A stretch of DNA of 64,000 bases, taken from assembly GCF_016802725.1 (NCBI RefSeq), contig NC_052673.1:8939037-9003036 (forward strand), given 5' to 3'. A program made the position numbers and the translations under genes. The notes beneath the pieces were generated by a model, which worked only from the letters and a program-made list of their open reading frames with translations, did no database searches and was not told where the DNA came from. This document shows, one piece after another, positions 48,431 through 61,311 of this stretch. This stretch comes from Solenopsis invicta (taxonomy: Eukaryota; Arthropoda; Insecta; Hymenoptera; Formicidae). The stretch's first letter is position 1. The number at the start of each line of letters is the position of its first letter.

Positions 48431-48735
48431 TCTCTGATATATAGTAATCTATAATAGAGATGAGATATTATATTTGTATATATACTGTCTTTTTGCACAA
48501 TTGTCTGATTTATTTAAATTGTAATTGGTGTTAGAAGTTATTTCACTTTTACACAGAAATTCGCGAACTTGTAAAATCCTTACATTGCTAAAGCATGAAT
48601 ATTGCTAATAATATAAATTATTACGAACACTTTTAATATTATAAATAACGCAACGTGAAGTTTCACACACGTATTTTTTTTCTTCCAATTTCATAGCGAC
48701 TAAATTTCGAAACTTTTCTGAAGAACCGCGAACAC

Positions 48736-49030
48736 GGTTTGACCATCGGATATACACCCATCTATCTTCGCACGAATCATTACATATTTAAAGTAGACAA
48801 TTCGCGGTATTACCAGTATTCAAGAGAGGAAAAAGTGAATTTACGATTTTCCTTTATCCCGCAAGAAACTTGCGAAAAACAACAAAATATACGTATATAT
48901 TTGCGAGCTATGCACGCGATATGCGTACGATAATAATATCTTACGTACATGTTTTATTGATCAGCCGCTGAAGGATATACCAGTTTAATAATCTTTTAGA
49001 TTTCTCTCTCTCTGCCTCCCAGTCTCAGGC
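48736..49030 (+). promoter_or_regulatory. Conserved upstream block of locus 14
   Basis: GACCATCGGATATACACC from 48741, motif 1 GAATCATTACATATTTAAAG at 48774-48793, a diverged motif 2 region near 48929 (ATAATAATATCTTACG), and initiator-like CCCAGTCTCAGGCAG at 49018, 207 bp before the ATG. Confidence 0.45.
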
Positions 49031-49224
49031 AGATGTTTTGTGATGTATAGTTTCCATCGAAATATAAACTGTATTTCATCGAAGTGTCCATCGAAAGATA
49101 GACACACAATTGGTAGGAGCATATTTTTTTTGCTTTATACCGAAGGCTTTTATTTTGCAATTTGTCACATACCTTGACAAATTCACTTGTACAACTGGCA
49201 AGAGTAAAAAAGAGATAGAAAATT

Positions 49225-51521
49225 ATGATTCGTGAAAATCCGCTTAATCGCATGGCGAAATTTATGCTCACTTTAAACGGCGTTTGGCCAGGCGCATCGA
49301 CTGCTTTATTCTGGAGAATGGTTTTCATAGTTTCAATACCATTTGCTCAATACTGTCATTACCGTTATCTTAAGGCGCATATGCATTCTATTACAATTGG
49401 AGACTTCATAGACTGCCTGTCCAGTTTTATAGCACATTGCAAGGTGCTTTTTAAGTGCCTTGTGTTTTGGTTAAATCAACGGTAAGTAATCTGTATATGT
49501 ACAAAGTAGAAAACGATGTAAAGATGTTTCATCAAATTTCGGTGGTAGAATACGTGAAAAAAATTGATTTACATGTAGAAATAAGAAATGTTGAAAAAGA
49601 TGAGTATTCACAGAAAATTAGGATTACTTTGTGATTGACAAGATTAGCGAACGTCATTTATAGAAAATTCATCGAAGTCTTGGAAGTGATGCGAGAGGAT
49701 TGGAGTGATTGTGCTAATAACGATATCTGCATGCGCGAGACAGTGAGGAAAGCAAAAGTATCGGAACGTGTTACAAAAGTGATGATGATCCTTCACACGA
49801 CAACGATTGTTACATATTCCATCGGTACCATCCTGGCCGATATCGATGTCACCAATAACACGACGGAATTACTTTTCTACACTAAGGTTGAATTTCCCTT
49901 CGACGTAAACACGCAACGCACATATAGATTTATTTTAGCGATAGATTTCTTCTTTTTGCTCATGTGTTCCTGGTGTGCTGGTATAATGAATACTTTGTTA
50001 TTAATTCTGGTAAGTTACAAATTTTCAAACAATATTCAAATGAACGATATTTAAGTGGAAAATATAATTTGAATCATCATTAAATTTGAATATAATATAT
50101 TTATTATAAAAATCAATATGATAATAATATATTTGAGTAATAAATTTTATTTATATAGCAACTTTATTGTGTGCATTTTAAAATGAGTCTAATTTAAAAG
50201 TATAATTCTATGATATAATAAAGTTAAAATTAAAAAAAAATTATATATATTATTTACTATTTCCGTGTATTTAGATAGTGTTACTTTGCACAATTTTATG
50301 CAATGTTTGAACTTTAATCAGTTGTGGATTTTGATTAATTTCACAGGTACACACACAATGAGATTTTTATTTCCAGACCATACATGTAGCTGGCCAAATC
50401 AATATTGTGCGTCACTGGTTAATGCAGCTTGCATCCCCCGAAAATAAAAGCAAAAATGTATCAATCGCAACAACTAAAATTATTCAAAAGCATCAAAAGA
50501 TTATACGTTTTACGGAAAATATCGAAAGCCTTTATACATACATTGCACTGATGCTATTTGTGTCAAATATGATAATGATCTGTTTGTTAGCTTTCGTTGT
50601 CGTAACGGTGAGTTATTACTATATTACTTATTATATTACTTATTTATATGTAATATTTTTATAATGTAATATCAAATAATATATTATAAAATCTTGATTT
50701 ACTCTGTTACATTCAACTTAATTACTTCTGTGATCAACTTTATTTTATTTATCTAAATTTGTTTTTATTAACTCACTTTTTATTACTTATATAAGTAATA
50801 GTCAATATCTTAAAGAATTACGTATTTATTTATTGTACATAATAATTAAATATATTATTATATTTAATTATATTATTATATTATTATATTTAATAATATA
50901 TTTGTATATTACAAATTTTTTATAAAATTTGAATTTAATAATTTTTCATCGTTGCACGATATCGCAGGCAATTGGCAGCCCTAATGCGACAGAGGTAATA
51001 ATGAGATCACTTTTATTTTACATTATCACAAACTTCGAAGCATATATATTCTGCTACGCTGGAGAATATTTGAAAAATAAGGTTAGCAACAAAATACTTA
51101 TGCTAAAGTATTAATATTTATTGCAAAATGTTAACAATAAATAATAGTATATTTTATTTAATTAAAAATGATATTGTAAAGAATACTAAATAATTGAAAA
51201 TTTTTTGTTATCTTTATAGAGCAAAGAAATTGGTTTTGCGGCGTATAGTTGTTCATGGTATAATATGAAATGTGAGAAAACTCGTACTCTGTCATTTGTC
51301 ATATTAAGATCGCAAAAGCAATTAACATTTACAATTGGAAAAATGATGGATCTATCCATGCAATCTTTTACTAGTGTAAGATTTATACATTAAAATTTCA
51401 GCTTGATGACAAAAAGCATTTTAAATAGAAACATTAAATTCTCTAATACAATATTACAAAACCTTTTTAGATTATGAATACATCGGGATCATATCTGTCG
51501 GTATTATTAGCAATGCAGTAA
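49225..51521 (+). CDS. Odorant receptor, locus 14 (complete, 6 exons, 384 aa)
   Basis: Exons 49225-49481, 49664-50009, 50377-50607, 50968-51081, 51220-51375, 51471-51521. Start MIRENPLNRMAKFMLTLNG leads into VWPGASTAL. Exon 2 has MREDWSDCANNDIC and VEFPFDVNTQ. Exon 3 starts TIHVAGQINIVRHWL and has 77 codons, two fewer than its neighbours 12, 13 and 15, because the loop after QLASPENKSKN is shorter. Exon 4 has YIFCYAGEYLKNK, exon 5 SWYNMKCEKTR and ILRSQKQLTFT; exon 6 reads NTSGSYLSVLLAMQ, stop. All introns are GT-AG and the frame is open. Confidence 0.95.
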
Positions 51522-52241
51522 ACGTTACTTACATAACACATGGATTTTTAGTAGCAGTCAAAAATCGTTATAGGCTTTTCATACATCAGTAGTTCTAGAA
51601 ATTCATTGTAATACATTTCTCCAAGTATAAATATGGGACATTAGTCTACAAATCTAGCTTTTTCTAACATTACAACATATTGTAATGTAATATCGAATTT
51701 CACATGAGTATTATATATAACGTAGTATGTAAATAATAAAATAAATAAAACAATTTCAAATTTTTTTATATGATTTAGAATACAATATTAAAACATTTTG
51801 TAATGCTTCGCGAAGGAATTTCTTTTGCACGTTGGGCATACAGTTGCAAATGCACATATCAGTATTGTTTTGATACAGATTCTTAAAAGAGATTTTTTGT
51901 ATTACGTATGAAAGCATTCTTTGTGATACAGAAAAATAATTAGGTTTATATAATATTTAACGCACAAAGTCAAAATAATTTAATTATGTTTTAAAAAAAT
52001 GACATTCACCGTACAATGTTATTGCCATCGTGATTTTATCGCGATATTACCGCGATGTGATGATGAGAAGATAAAATCGATTCCATCTCCAATGCGTGTC
52101 GGCACTGTTGCCGTTGCTTCTTGCGAGACATTATCCATTTAATGCATAGAGAGCGACTTCTAAGAAAGACTGTGATGCCGTGATGGACAAAAATCGAGAA
52201 CATTCTCTTGTACAATTTACGATACACGTATCTCTCTGCAT
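51522..52241. other. Intergenic region between loci 14 and 15
   Basis: AT-rich 3' flank of locus 14, then less AT-rich sequence from 52020. An antisense frame at 52036-52227 has no recognisable features. No gene called. Confidence 0.6.
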
Positions 52242-52480
52242 GAATCGTTATATATTTATTGTACGCACTTCATGTCGGCATTATGGCTATATTGTCGGTA
52301 CCGAAGAGGCGGGCGAAATATATTTTATATTCTCTTTTTTCCACAAAACCGTCAGGGAACACGACGAGTGTTTTTGAGGTGTGCATGCATAATAAAAATA
52401 TTTCATGAGCAACTTCTATTGATCGATTTGCCGAGGGTGCACCTGCTTGAACACCTCCCACAACGCCCCAGTCTTTACGC
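52242..52480 (+). promoter_or_regulatory. Conserved upstream block of locus 15
   Basis: Motif 1 form GAATCGTTATATATTTATT at 52242-52260, motif 2 AATAAAAATATTTCATGAGC at 52391-52410, and initiator-like CCCCAGTCTTTACGC at 52467, about 163 bp before the ATG. Confidence 0.5.
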
Positions 52481-52631
52481 AGGTGTTCAATGATATACAT
52501 CCTACTGTCATTTGGGAAATACATCTATCTATAAACAGCGCATTCTTCAATTTTTTTTTCTTAAGAAATCTTTAGATATTCTCTAATGAGCTCGCTTGAA
52601 CATAACCGAGTGCAGAAAGAAATAAACAATT

Positions 52632-55251
52632 ATGACTCGTAAAAGCACGATTAATCGCATAGCGTTTCTCATGCTTCCCTGGTTCGGTATTAGCTCGGGC
52701 AGATTAATCATTTTAATTACCAGATTGTTTTGGATTGTTACAACGGCATTCGTCGAATATTGTCATTACCTCTATTTTTCAACGCATCTGAATTCGGAGA
52801 ATTTTTTCAACTTGGTGGATTGCTTCTGCAGTTTCTTGGCACACGCAAAAGTAATCACTAAACTCGTTGCATTCTGGGTGAACCAACGGTGAGTAAAACG
52901 AGTGCGTTAATTAAAGTTATTTCAACTTTTAATTGAAAAAATTGTCATTTATAAATTAATATATGTTAAGGCAATTATTTAACGTAAAAATGTTGGTCAC
53001 GCTTAAAAGACGCCTTTTTCGTAATTATCTTCTTTATGCGCGTTTAATTCTTCATTACTACTTCTGGAAAACAAATAAAAGTTACAAGAAATACGTAAGA
53101 TAAAATTTTGTTTAAAGAAGAGAACAATTTTAACGTTGTTTCGTATAAATCGGAGGTGAAATATTTTTTAAATGTTACGGTTTTCTGTGACGCGATGAAT
53201 AGGACTTTCATTTGAATTCGACAGCGTGATCGAGGAACAATCGTCCACAGAAAATTCGAGGAGACTTTGGCGTTAATTACGGACGACTGGAGTGATTACG
53301 CTAAGAATGATATCGGTATGCGCGTAATGACAGGCAAGGCAAAAGTGTCGGATCGCATCACTTACATTATACTTATTCTCCATACGATGACTATTGTTTT
53401 GTATTCCATGGGAATCATTATCGCTGATGCCGATGTTACCGAGACGATCGAACTGCCTTTTATCAACAAATTAGTGCTTCCCTTCAGTATTAATACGCAG
53501 CATATGTATAGATTTGTGTTAATCGCGGAATTTATACACATGATGCTTAGCAATTTTGTAGCTGGCGTCTACAACGCCATACTTTTGGCTATGGTAAGTT
53601 ACTGCATAGGCAATTATAATTAAGGATACATAACTTATTCTGTTACATTGTAAACTTGAATCTCGTGGTGTCCTTTTCACTGAATAATACAGACTTGGCC
53701 CAAAATATTAATCACCCTTTTATTAAACATTTTTAACGGAAAGAATTTACACAGAAACTAAAATATAAATTATCCTTCAAGAACCCTTTAAATTATATAG
53801 AATCAATATCAAATAGTACGGATAAAAAATTCCATGTAAACAAAAAATACATATAACAAGCTTAATAATTTTAGTCAAGACTATTTACATTAACATTCTA
53901 TTAAAAATGAACCGCAAAATAAAAAGAAAGAATAATAAAAATTTAAATAAAAAGGCTAAGGACAAGTACAAAACAAAGATGTGGATAATTAATCTAAGTT
54001 AATTTAAAATTTATGATTGTTATAATGAACAAATCTTAAATTATCTTAAACTAATTGTTTACATCTTTGTTTTGTGCTTGTTCTTAACCTTTTTATTTAA
54101 ATTTTTATTATTGTATTGCAATAACGTACAGAATAACAATATTAAAAAAAAGAATCTTGTCAAATATGTTACGTGTAAACATTTTTGAATTATTTATCAA
54201 TTATTAATATTTTTTTTATTTTTCTACAAATTCTTCGTAATCTAATTACTTGTGCATGTAGCTAAAAATTCTTCTTTTTTAGGTTTTTCATACAGGTGGC
54301 CAAATAGATATTCTGCAATGCTGGTTGGCACAGCTTCAACCCAAAAATATCGAAAATAAGCAAAAATCAATCGTCGTCATGGCAAATAAGATTGTCCTGA
54401 AGCATCAAAAAATTATTGAGTTTTCAGAAAATATTGAGAGCCTGTATACGTATCTCGCAATGCTGTTATTCGCATTAAACACATTATTAATTTGCACGAT
54501 AGCCTTTATTATTGTAACTGTAAGTGTACTAGTGAATTATACTATAAAAAGAAAATTTTTTTACATTGTGTAGAATTTATTTTTGCTCTGATTTTTTGCA
54601 AAGTAAGTAATGCTACCATATTCTTAATTTTTCAGGCGCTTGGTACTGCTGATGCTATGGAGCAGATTATAAAATGTATTTTATTCTTCACGATAACGAA
54701 TCTAGAGGCATTTGTATTTTGTTACGCCGGAGAATATCTAAGCAATAAGGTCAGTGATGAAAGATAATTATTGTAATAATAAAACAATAATAAAAATATA
54801 AATAATTATATAGTTTTTATAAAACAGACAGAGAAAATTAAATTTTATTATCAAATTAACATTACTACCTAATTTTATTATTTCATAGAGCAGGGAAGTT
54901 GGATTTGCAACGTATAATTGTGAATGGTACAATTTAAAGTCCAAAGATAGTCAAATTTTGTTATTCATAATATTAAGATCTCAAAAACAATTGACGCTAA
55001 CAGCTGGGAAGATAATGGATCTCACTTTACAATCCTTCGCAAGTGTAAGATTCAAGCAGAATATAAAATTTTGGTCGTTTTACTTCTACCAGTCAATATT
55101 TATGAGATAAAATTCCCTTTCATCGGCACGCCTCTTTTTGCCACAGCAACATTTCATTTTCATAAATATTAATTTCTAACGCATACAACATTTATTATAG
55201 ATTATGAATGCTTCGGGATCCTACCTATCAATGTTGCTGGCGATGCAATAA
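52632..55251 (+). CDS. Odorant receptor, locus 15 (complete, 6 exons, 385 aa)
   Basis: Exons 52632-52888, 53251-53593, 54283-54519, 54636-54749, 54889-55044, 55201-55251. Start MTRKSTINRIAFLMLPWFG. The usual GxWPG is replaced by GISSGR, so the N-terminal family motif is missing although frame and length are conserved. Exon 2 has TDDWSDYAKND and LVLPFSIN. Exon 3 starts VFHTGGQIDILQCWL, exon 4 has FVFCYAGEYLSNK, exon 5 SREVGFATYNCEWYNLK and ILRSQKQLTLT, exon 6 NASGSYLSMLLAMQ, stop. Intron 2 (689 bp) contains a long palindrome. No premature stop; all introns GT-AG. Divergence in exon 1 could mean new function or early decay. Confidence 0.93.
53931..54112. repeat. 182-bp palindrome in intron 2 of locus 15
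   Basis: Arms of about 52 bp: the left runs AATAATAAAAATTTAAATAA to ACAAAACAAAGATGT, the right ACATCTTTGTTTTGT to AATTTTTATTATT. The centre is AT-rich with partial further pairing (TTTAAAATTTATGA). Foldback MITE-like, non-coding. Confidence 0.8.
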
Positions 55252-55670
55252 AACATCACGTTCATCTCGATAACTTTTAATCAGTAGTCGTGAAGCGTGT
55301 ACAGAGACGACATACGTGTAAATATGCCTTCACTAATTACAGTACACACATTGTATTGTGTATTTTTTTTCGAATATATGCTCTATACAGTAAATGTAAT
55401 TTACGTGAAATATGATATGAAGTTATAGTAAATCATAGCGTCCTTTATAAAACTGTAACGCCATAGCTCTCAGCTTTTTATGGAAAGACAAATCGTGGAA
55501 TTTTCCTGTAACCGAGAGTTAGTCGCGAAATATCATGCGCAAAGATAGGTATACACTACGCAGTAATTTAATTTTCTGTTATTTTCTTTCGCCCTCCAAA
55601 CTTCAAAATGTTTTCAAAGCTCGCCGAACACGAACTCACAATTGAATACTCCGTATCTATGTCCACGCGT
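55252..55670. other. Intergenic region between loci 15 and 16
   Basis: 3' flank of locus 15 and distal 5' flank of locus 16 (AACTTCAAAATGTTTTCAAAG). No gene. Confidence 0.6.
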
Positions 55671-55905
55671 GTCATTGCTTATTTAAAGCTAGCAATTTGC
55701 GAGCGCATCATCGGCCCTCGGAAAAGAAAGAGATGACCCCACCTGTGTTCCCAATTCTTTTTATTAAAATTGTCAGGACTCACGACAGATGTATAGGTGC
55801 TCTGCACGCAGTACGATGAAAATATTTAATGAGTTGTTTTTCCATTGGTCGACAATCCAAGGGTGAATTCGTGCGATGACCTTTCAGGAACGCCCAGTCT
55901 TTACG
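55671..55905 (+). promoter_or_regulatory. Upstream block of pseudogene locus 16
   Basis: Motif 1 form GTCATTGCTTATTTAAAG at 55671-55688, motif 2 GATGAAAATATTTAATGAG at 55815-55833, and initiator-like GCCCAGTCTTTACGC at 55892, about 178 bp before the ATG. It is intact although the gene is not. Confidence 0.5.
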
Positions 55906-56070
55906 CAGCAATTCTATGATGTATGTCCATCGAAAAACGTACATCTGGCGTTCATAATCGAATTCATTGTATTTCCCCACACTTTGTTAAAAACGATTTG
56001 TTAAAAGGGATTTGTTGTGCATTTTGATGTGTTCGCGGTCGTATAAAAAAAAGAAAGTGAACAGAATATT

Positions 56071-58665
56071 ATGATCCGGAAAAACACAATTAATCGCACG
56101 ATAAAAGTCATGTTCACTTTGTTCGGAATGGCCAGATACTTGTGAAACTTCCGTTTTGCAGAATATTTGGGATTATCACGATAATATGTGTTTAATTCTA
56201 TCATTATCGGTACCTTCAAACGCATTTCTATTCCAATAATCTTTTCAATTTGATAGATTGTTTAAATAGCTATCTAGCATACGAGTACATGAAAGTGATT
56301 ACGTTTTAATTAAATGAACGGTAAGTAATACGATTGGCATTTAATTATATAAATTGCTTACAGCCAAAACTAGAGAAAGACAATCTAATAATTGGTCTAT
56401 CATAAATATATCTATTAATAAATTAATAAATCTATTAATTTATTAATCAACTTACTTAATTACGTATTTATTAATCAATTATATTCTAAGATGCAATTGT
56501 GTTCAGTATCTACATACATATTTGTGTGTTTAATACTGCTCTGTATTATTTAATTATTAACTCTTATTTAATAAAAAAAAAGTAAAAAATAAAACTAAAA
56601 ATTTCTAACATAACATCGAATATATTATTAAAATTATCCAGTAAAATTTAGGAAATAATAATTTCCTAAATATTTGAAATAATTCTTTTTGTAATCAATA
56701 GGATAATCGACGAATCAAATCATCCACAGAAAACTCATCGAAACTTTGGAAATGATAACGGAAGACTGTACAGTTGCGCCAACAACGAGATCAATATGCA
56801 CGAAACGATATGCAAAGCGAAATTGTCGACTCGTATCACTAACGCAATGATAATTCTTCACACGTTAAGTGTAGCTGCGTACAGCACACGAATTATCCTG
56901 GCCGATGTCGGTGTCACCGATTGCACGTCCGACCTGCCCTATATCCATAAAATGGAACTTCCCTTCGATGTGAAAACACAAAGAACGTATACAGTGATCT
57001 TAATCACGCAAACCGTGTACGTCGTCATGTGCAGCCGGGCTGCCGGTGCTGTAAACGCTTTGCTTCTAATAGGTAAGTTAAGAAATGCATGAGCAATTAT
57101 CGCGAACAACAGTTGCAGTAATAATAAATAATAAGGATAACAAACATTATTTATATTAAAATCTGACAAGAGTTTGTATATGCATGTACACTAAAAAAAA
57201 ATTTTTTATACTAAATAAATATACCTACTTTATTATTTTCTATATTTTTAAATATTATTAAGTGTAAAAAAAATTTATTTGCAAAACTTAAAAGAGATTT
57301 ATTTAAAAATGAAAAAAATAATATCAAAATAAATATATGCGTAAAAAAATTTTTTAAAGTATATATTACATTATTTTATAATAAAATTGGACTGCTATCT
57401 CATGGAATTTGTTTCTTTCCACAGTTTATATTACGTTCTTTATTTTTAATATTTTAACATATAAATATAAATTTTAAAATTGAGACGACTTTGTATAAAA
57501 GCCACGGGTTTCCTTATTTTCAGATTTTACATATAGGTAGTCAGATAGATATTCTGCGTTACTAGTTGATAAATTTCGCACCCAAGGAGAGTGGAAAAAA
57601 GCCCGAACCAATTACCACGGACAAAATCATTCAGAAAATAATTAACTTCTCGAAGAACATTAAAAATTTGTACACGTACATCGCATTGCTGCAGTTTACG
57701 ACTAACACGATAATGATTTGCTGCTTGGCATTATCTTTATCGCAAACGTCAAAAAAAGAGGAAAATTAAATTACTATAAATACTTCATATTAATGATTAT
57801 TCCTTATCGTGGACTTACCAATAAGCGTACGATTATTTTAATTAATTTCCTTGTGTTTTATATAGATAAGATAAAAATAGATGCAAATATTTATAACTGT
57901 TCTAATAAGTTAACGATTTTTTTTCTGTTTACAGACAATTGGTACACTCAATGCGACGGAACAGATAATAAAATCTCTCCTATTTTACACTATAATAAAC
58001 TTAGAAGCGTTTATATTCTGCTTTGCTGGAGAATATTTGAACAATAAGGTTAGTATCAAAAAGATGCTTATAACAATGATAAAATAACGAGAGATTTCGT
58101 TCGTTAAAGCATTAAACAAGAAGTTATCAAATATTACTTATACCAAAAAAATCTTTATGAAATGTACTGAAATGTATTTTTCCTAGAGCAAAACAATCGG
58201 ACACGCAGCGTACAATTCCGCATAGTATAATTTGAAGCCAGGGGATACTCGTATCTTGTCATTTATAATATTAAGAAAAGATCGCAAAAGCAATTGACGG
58301 TTACTGTTGAAAAAAATGGCGGATCTCTCCGAAGAATATTTTGCAAGTGTAAGAATTATGCGCAACACGCAAATTAACTTTAAATCTTTTTGATATAGAT
58401 TACATATAATATTTGTTATAAAATATTTCTTTCTCTCTCTCTCTATTTCTTAAAATTTATATAAATTTATATAAATTTTTTTATATGTAATTTACTTTGA
58501 ACTAAAAAGTATTACTCAAAATTTGCATCTATAATCCAACATAATCTCTAATAAATTTATAATTATAAATAAAAGTAATTTTTACCTTTAATACAAAAAA
58601 TGACATTGTTATAGATCATGAATGCTTCAGGATCGTATTTATCGGTAATATTGGCGATGCAATAA
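56071..58665 (+). pseudogene. Odorant receptor pseudogene, locus 16
   Basis: Exons 56071-56320, 56730-57072, 57524 to about 57748, 57935-58048, 58187-58348, 58615-58665. The start is kept (MIRKNTINRTIKVMFTLFG) but exon 1 loses bases at the WPG motif and ends with an in-frame TAA where paralogues have FWLNER. Exon 2 has one base lost in the EDW codons and a shift before its donor. Exon 3 has Trp to TAG after DILRY, loses HQK, and its donor is destroyed. Exon 4 is intact. Exon 5 has Trp to TAG in the SAWY motif and is 162 nt with shifts. Exon 6 is intact (NASGSYLSVILAMQ). Splicing and frame are both lost; resembles locus 13. Confidence 0.92.
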
Positions 58666-59219
58666 ACGTCACATCAATCTCATCGATTTTCTCAACAGAT
58701 ATTTATGAAGCACACATTACATAATGTGCAAATTACCAGTTAGAAAGAAACACATTGCAATGCAAACTGTATTCCAAATACGTTTAAAGTAATTTAAAGA
58801 GCACGATACGAAATTTGAGCTACGATCTAAGACTCTGAGATACAATGTTATAATACACATAGTTATAATTAAGCAAAGCAAATTCAATGGAGATCAATAT
58901 TTCTTTTAAATAAATATCTCTTTAGCATTGACGCTCTCAAGTCATTTTGCACGATATCGCGCGACATACATACTTATATAAACGTATATCCCAGTTATAT
59001 TCTATAATAAAGTACTTACTTCTCTCTATATTTGTCGGTCGTTGTATCCATAGATTTAATTATTATCTCGTCAAATATTGATACAATAGCAACGCACAGA
59101 TATTGCGTACACAAAATTGTACACGTTCCCGCAGCACCGCACAACTTAGTTTTCTGTTTCTTTGTCGAAGTCTCTTCACCCTCTAGATTTCAAAAACTTT
59201 TCGAGGGGTCCCCGGAGCT
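58666..59219. other. Intergenic region between loci 16 and 17
   Basis: 3' flank of locus 16 and distal 5' flank of locus 17 (GATTTCAAAAACTTTTCGAG). AT-rich, no gene. Confidence 0.6.
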
Positions 59220-59225
59220 CAATTC

Positions 59226-59520
59226 GCCATCGGACATATGTCGCCCCGCCTACGTCCGCATGTATCGTTGCATATTTAAGGCAAACAATTTTCGATCACA
59301 TCGCTGATGCGCCTAAGAGGGAGAAGTAATTCTGCCTGTTCCTTTCTTTTATCAAAGGAGGGAGAGGGGGGGGGGAGGAGCAGCAACAAATGCGTTTGTA
59401 GTCGTAGTACGATGAAAATATTTGATGAGCAATTTCTATTGGCCGTTGGCTCAGGGGTGCACCTGTGTGTAATGACCTCGTACGATCCCCCGGTCTTCAT
59501 CCGGATATTTGATGATATAA
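59226..59520 (+). promoter_or_regulatory. Upstream block of headless locus 17
   Basis: GCCATCGGACATATG at 59226, motif 1 TATCGTTGCATATTTAAGG at 59263-59281, motif 2 GATGAAAATATTTGATGAGC at 59411-59430, and CCCCCGGTCTTCATCCGG near 59486 at the place of the initiator. The following exon 1 is missing. A poly-G run, GGGGGGGG, at about 59368 is unusual for the region. Confidence 0.45.
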
Positions 59521-59700
59521 CATCGAGCTGCAGTAGACAAAAAAAGTATATAACAAAATTGTACTTTATTTTTTTATTTTTTTCAAGCGTATCTACTTTT
59601 TTTTACTATATCTATACCTTAATGCACTCGTTACTGTAATTTGTGTTACTGAAACAACTTAAGTCTTCATTTTCATGAGCAATAGACTTTTTTATATTAG

Positions 59701-60719
59701 ATTCTGCACTTAGGTTTAATAAATATTTTGCGTTGATGGTTGACTAATAACAGAAATTAACGTATAAGCAGATACGCAAGTTTCGTCATATTATGATAAA
59801 AGAAACTCATTCAGAAAACATCAGAAGACTATTCGCTTCCAAAAAAAAACTATCAAATATTTATTTTATTCATCACGCTGCTATAATCAGCGTGGAAAAT
59901 GTGATAACTTATTTACTAGGACTTCTGATCATAACTGGAAAGTGTAAAACAGGCGTTAAATAATATAAATAAATAAAAACAAATATTTTATTCCGCAAAA
60001 TCAAATGCCATTAATTGAGTGTTTGCATCATGGCGTACCCTGTTAATTCCTTCATGCATTGCATATACATGGCATGTTGCCTGGATAAATTATTCATGCT
60101 TTCGTCGAATCACTTGTATCGCATATTTCGAAATTGCAGGCGCTAGATAGTTCCGATGCGATGGGAAAGATAGTGAAAACTTTTCCGTTTTACGGCATAA
60201 CGAGTGTAGAAGTGTTTATGTTTTGCTTATGCAAGAAGAAATATCTGACAAAACAAATTAGCAAAAATTATGACGGTAAGCATGACAATTTTAACTGTAC
60301 TCCTCTCTTTAATTATTCTCTGAACAGTTTCTTATAAAACAGTAAAGAGAGAAGATTAAAATATGATTTTTGAGAAATAATATATATTAAACTGTGACAC
60401 ACAATCAAGAAAAGTGCAAATTACTCAATAAGAGCTTCGCTTTGTTGCTTTTTATTATATAAATATATTTTATATATTTATATATTCTCTTGTATCAATT
60501 ATTAAGAAAAGACTTAGTAATATAAACGTTTTTCATTATTTTTATCTTTTCAGAGCAAAACCGTTGAATCCGCTATATACAATTGTGCCTGGTACGATTT
60601 GAAACCTAAACACAGTCGCATTCTGTTATTCGATACTGTGATTGATACTGAGATCGCAGAAGCAACTGACGCTCGTAATCAGGAAAATGATGGATCTTTC
60701 GTTACAATGGTTCGCATCA
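59701..60719 (+). pseudogene. Odorant receptor pseudogene, locus 17 (exons 3-5 only)
   Basis: Exon 3 relic 59701 to about 59938 begins ILHLGLINILR then stops (TGA for Trp, then more). Exon 4 at 60140-60253 is open for its full 38 codons (DSSDAMGKIVKTFPFYG), but GEYL is KKYL and the donor GTTAGC is replaced. Exon 5 at 60554-60719 starts SKTVESAIYNCAWYDL and then carries an insertion that breaks the frame (166 nt instead of 156). No exon 1 or 2 is present between the upstream block and exon 3, a gap of about 200 bp, and no exon 6 was found downstream to 61080. Confidence 0.85.
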
Positions 60720-61311
60720 GTAAGGTTCATGCACAGTATACAAAGATAATTTATCTAGTTCTACATACATAATGTTCGCTGTAATTGTATATTTGCACCC
60801 AGGTCTATGTTAGCTTATGTTAACTCTCTTTATTCCATAGATTACTTGATAAATATTATACATTCCCAAGACGATAGTTTGAATATATGTAATAATGAAT
60901 TTGAACTACAACAAATTTATTATAAATTCTACGGGATAATTTAAGTGTCCCCTTTCAATTAATAATTCTAAAATATATATCTAGTGACATGCTCGTTGAC
61001 TCGAATAATGCGATAACAATTATATTTCCTCAAATATTAAACATACTTTGAAGTAGCATAATTTAAGCAGCAGTAAAATAATGTACCTATAGAACGAATA
61101 TCGAACTGTGCTGCCTTTGAGCCGCAGTCGATGGCATCTTGATGCAAAAGAGAATTGCCGTAATATATTCTCGATTTCCACGAATCCCACGGCGACTATC
61201 CCTTCCTTCCCTGTACGACCCTTCTGAAACTCCTCCGGTTTTCCTTAGATCAGTGCGCATGATTTTTCGTATTATAAAACCGGGCTGTAGATCGACCTGT
61301 GTCCTGCACGA
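60720..61311. other. Intergenic region between loci 17 and 18
   Basis: AT-rich until about 61090, then abruptly GC-richer as the 5' flank of locus 18 begins. Overlapping open frames of about 105 codons on both strands at 61087-61456 look like chance in GC-rich sequence. Confidence 0.55.

Larger units (their letters stand above)
46406..48735. other. Intergenic region between loci 13 and 14
   Basis: The longest gene-free interval. It holds the 3' flank of locus 13, an orphan upstream block (46640-46870), then AT-rich and tandem-repeat sequence to about 48430, then the distal 5' flank of locus 14. No OR exon remnant was found between the orphan block and the repeat. Confidence 0.6.
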
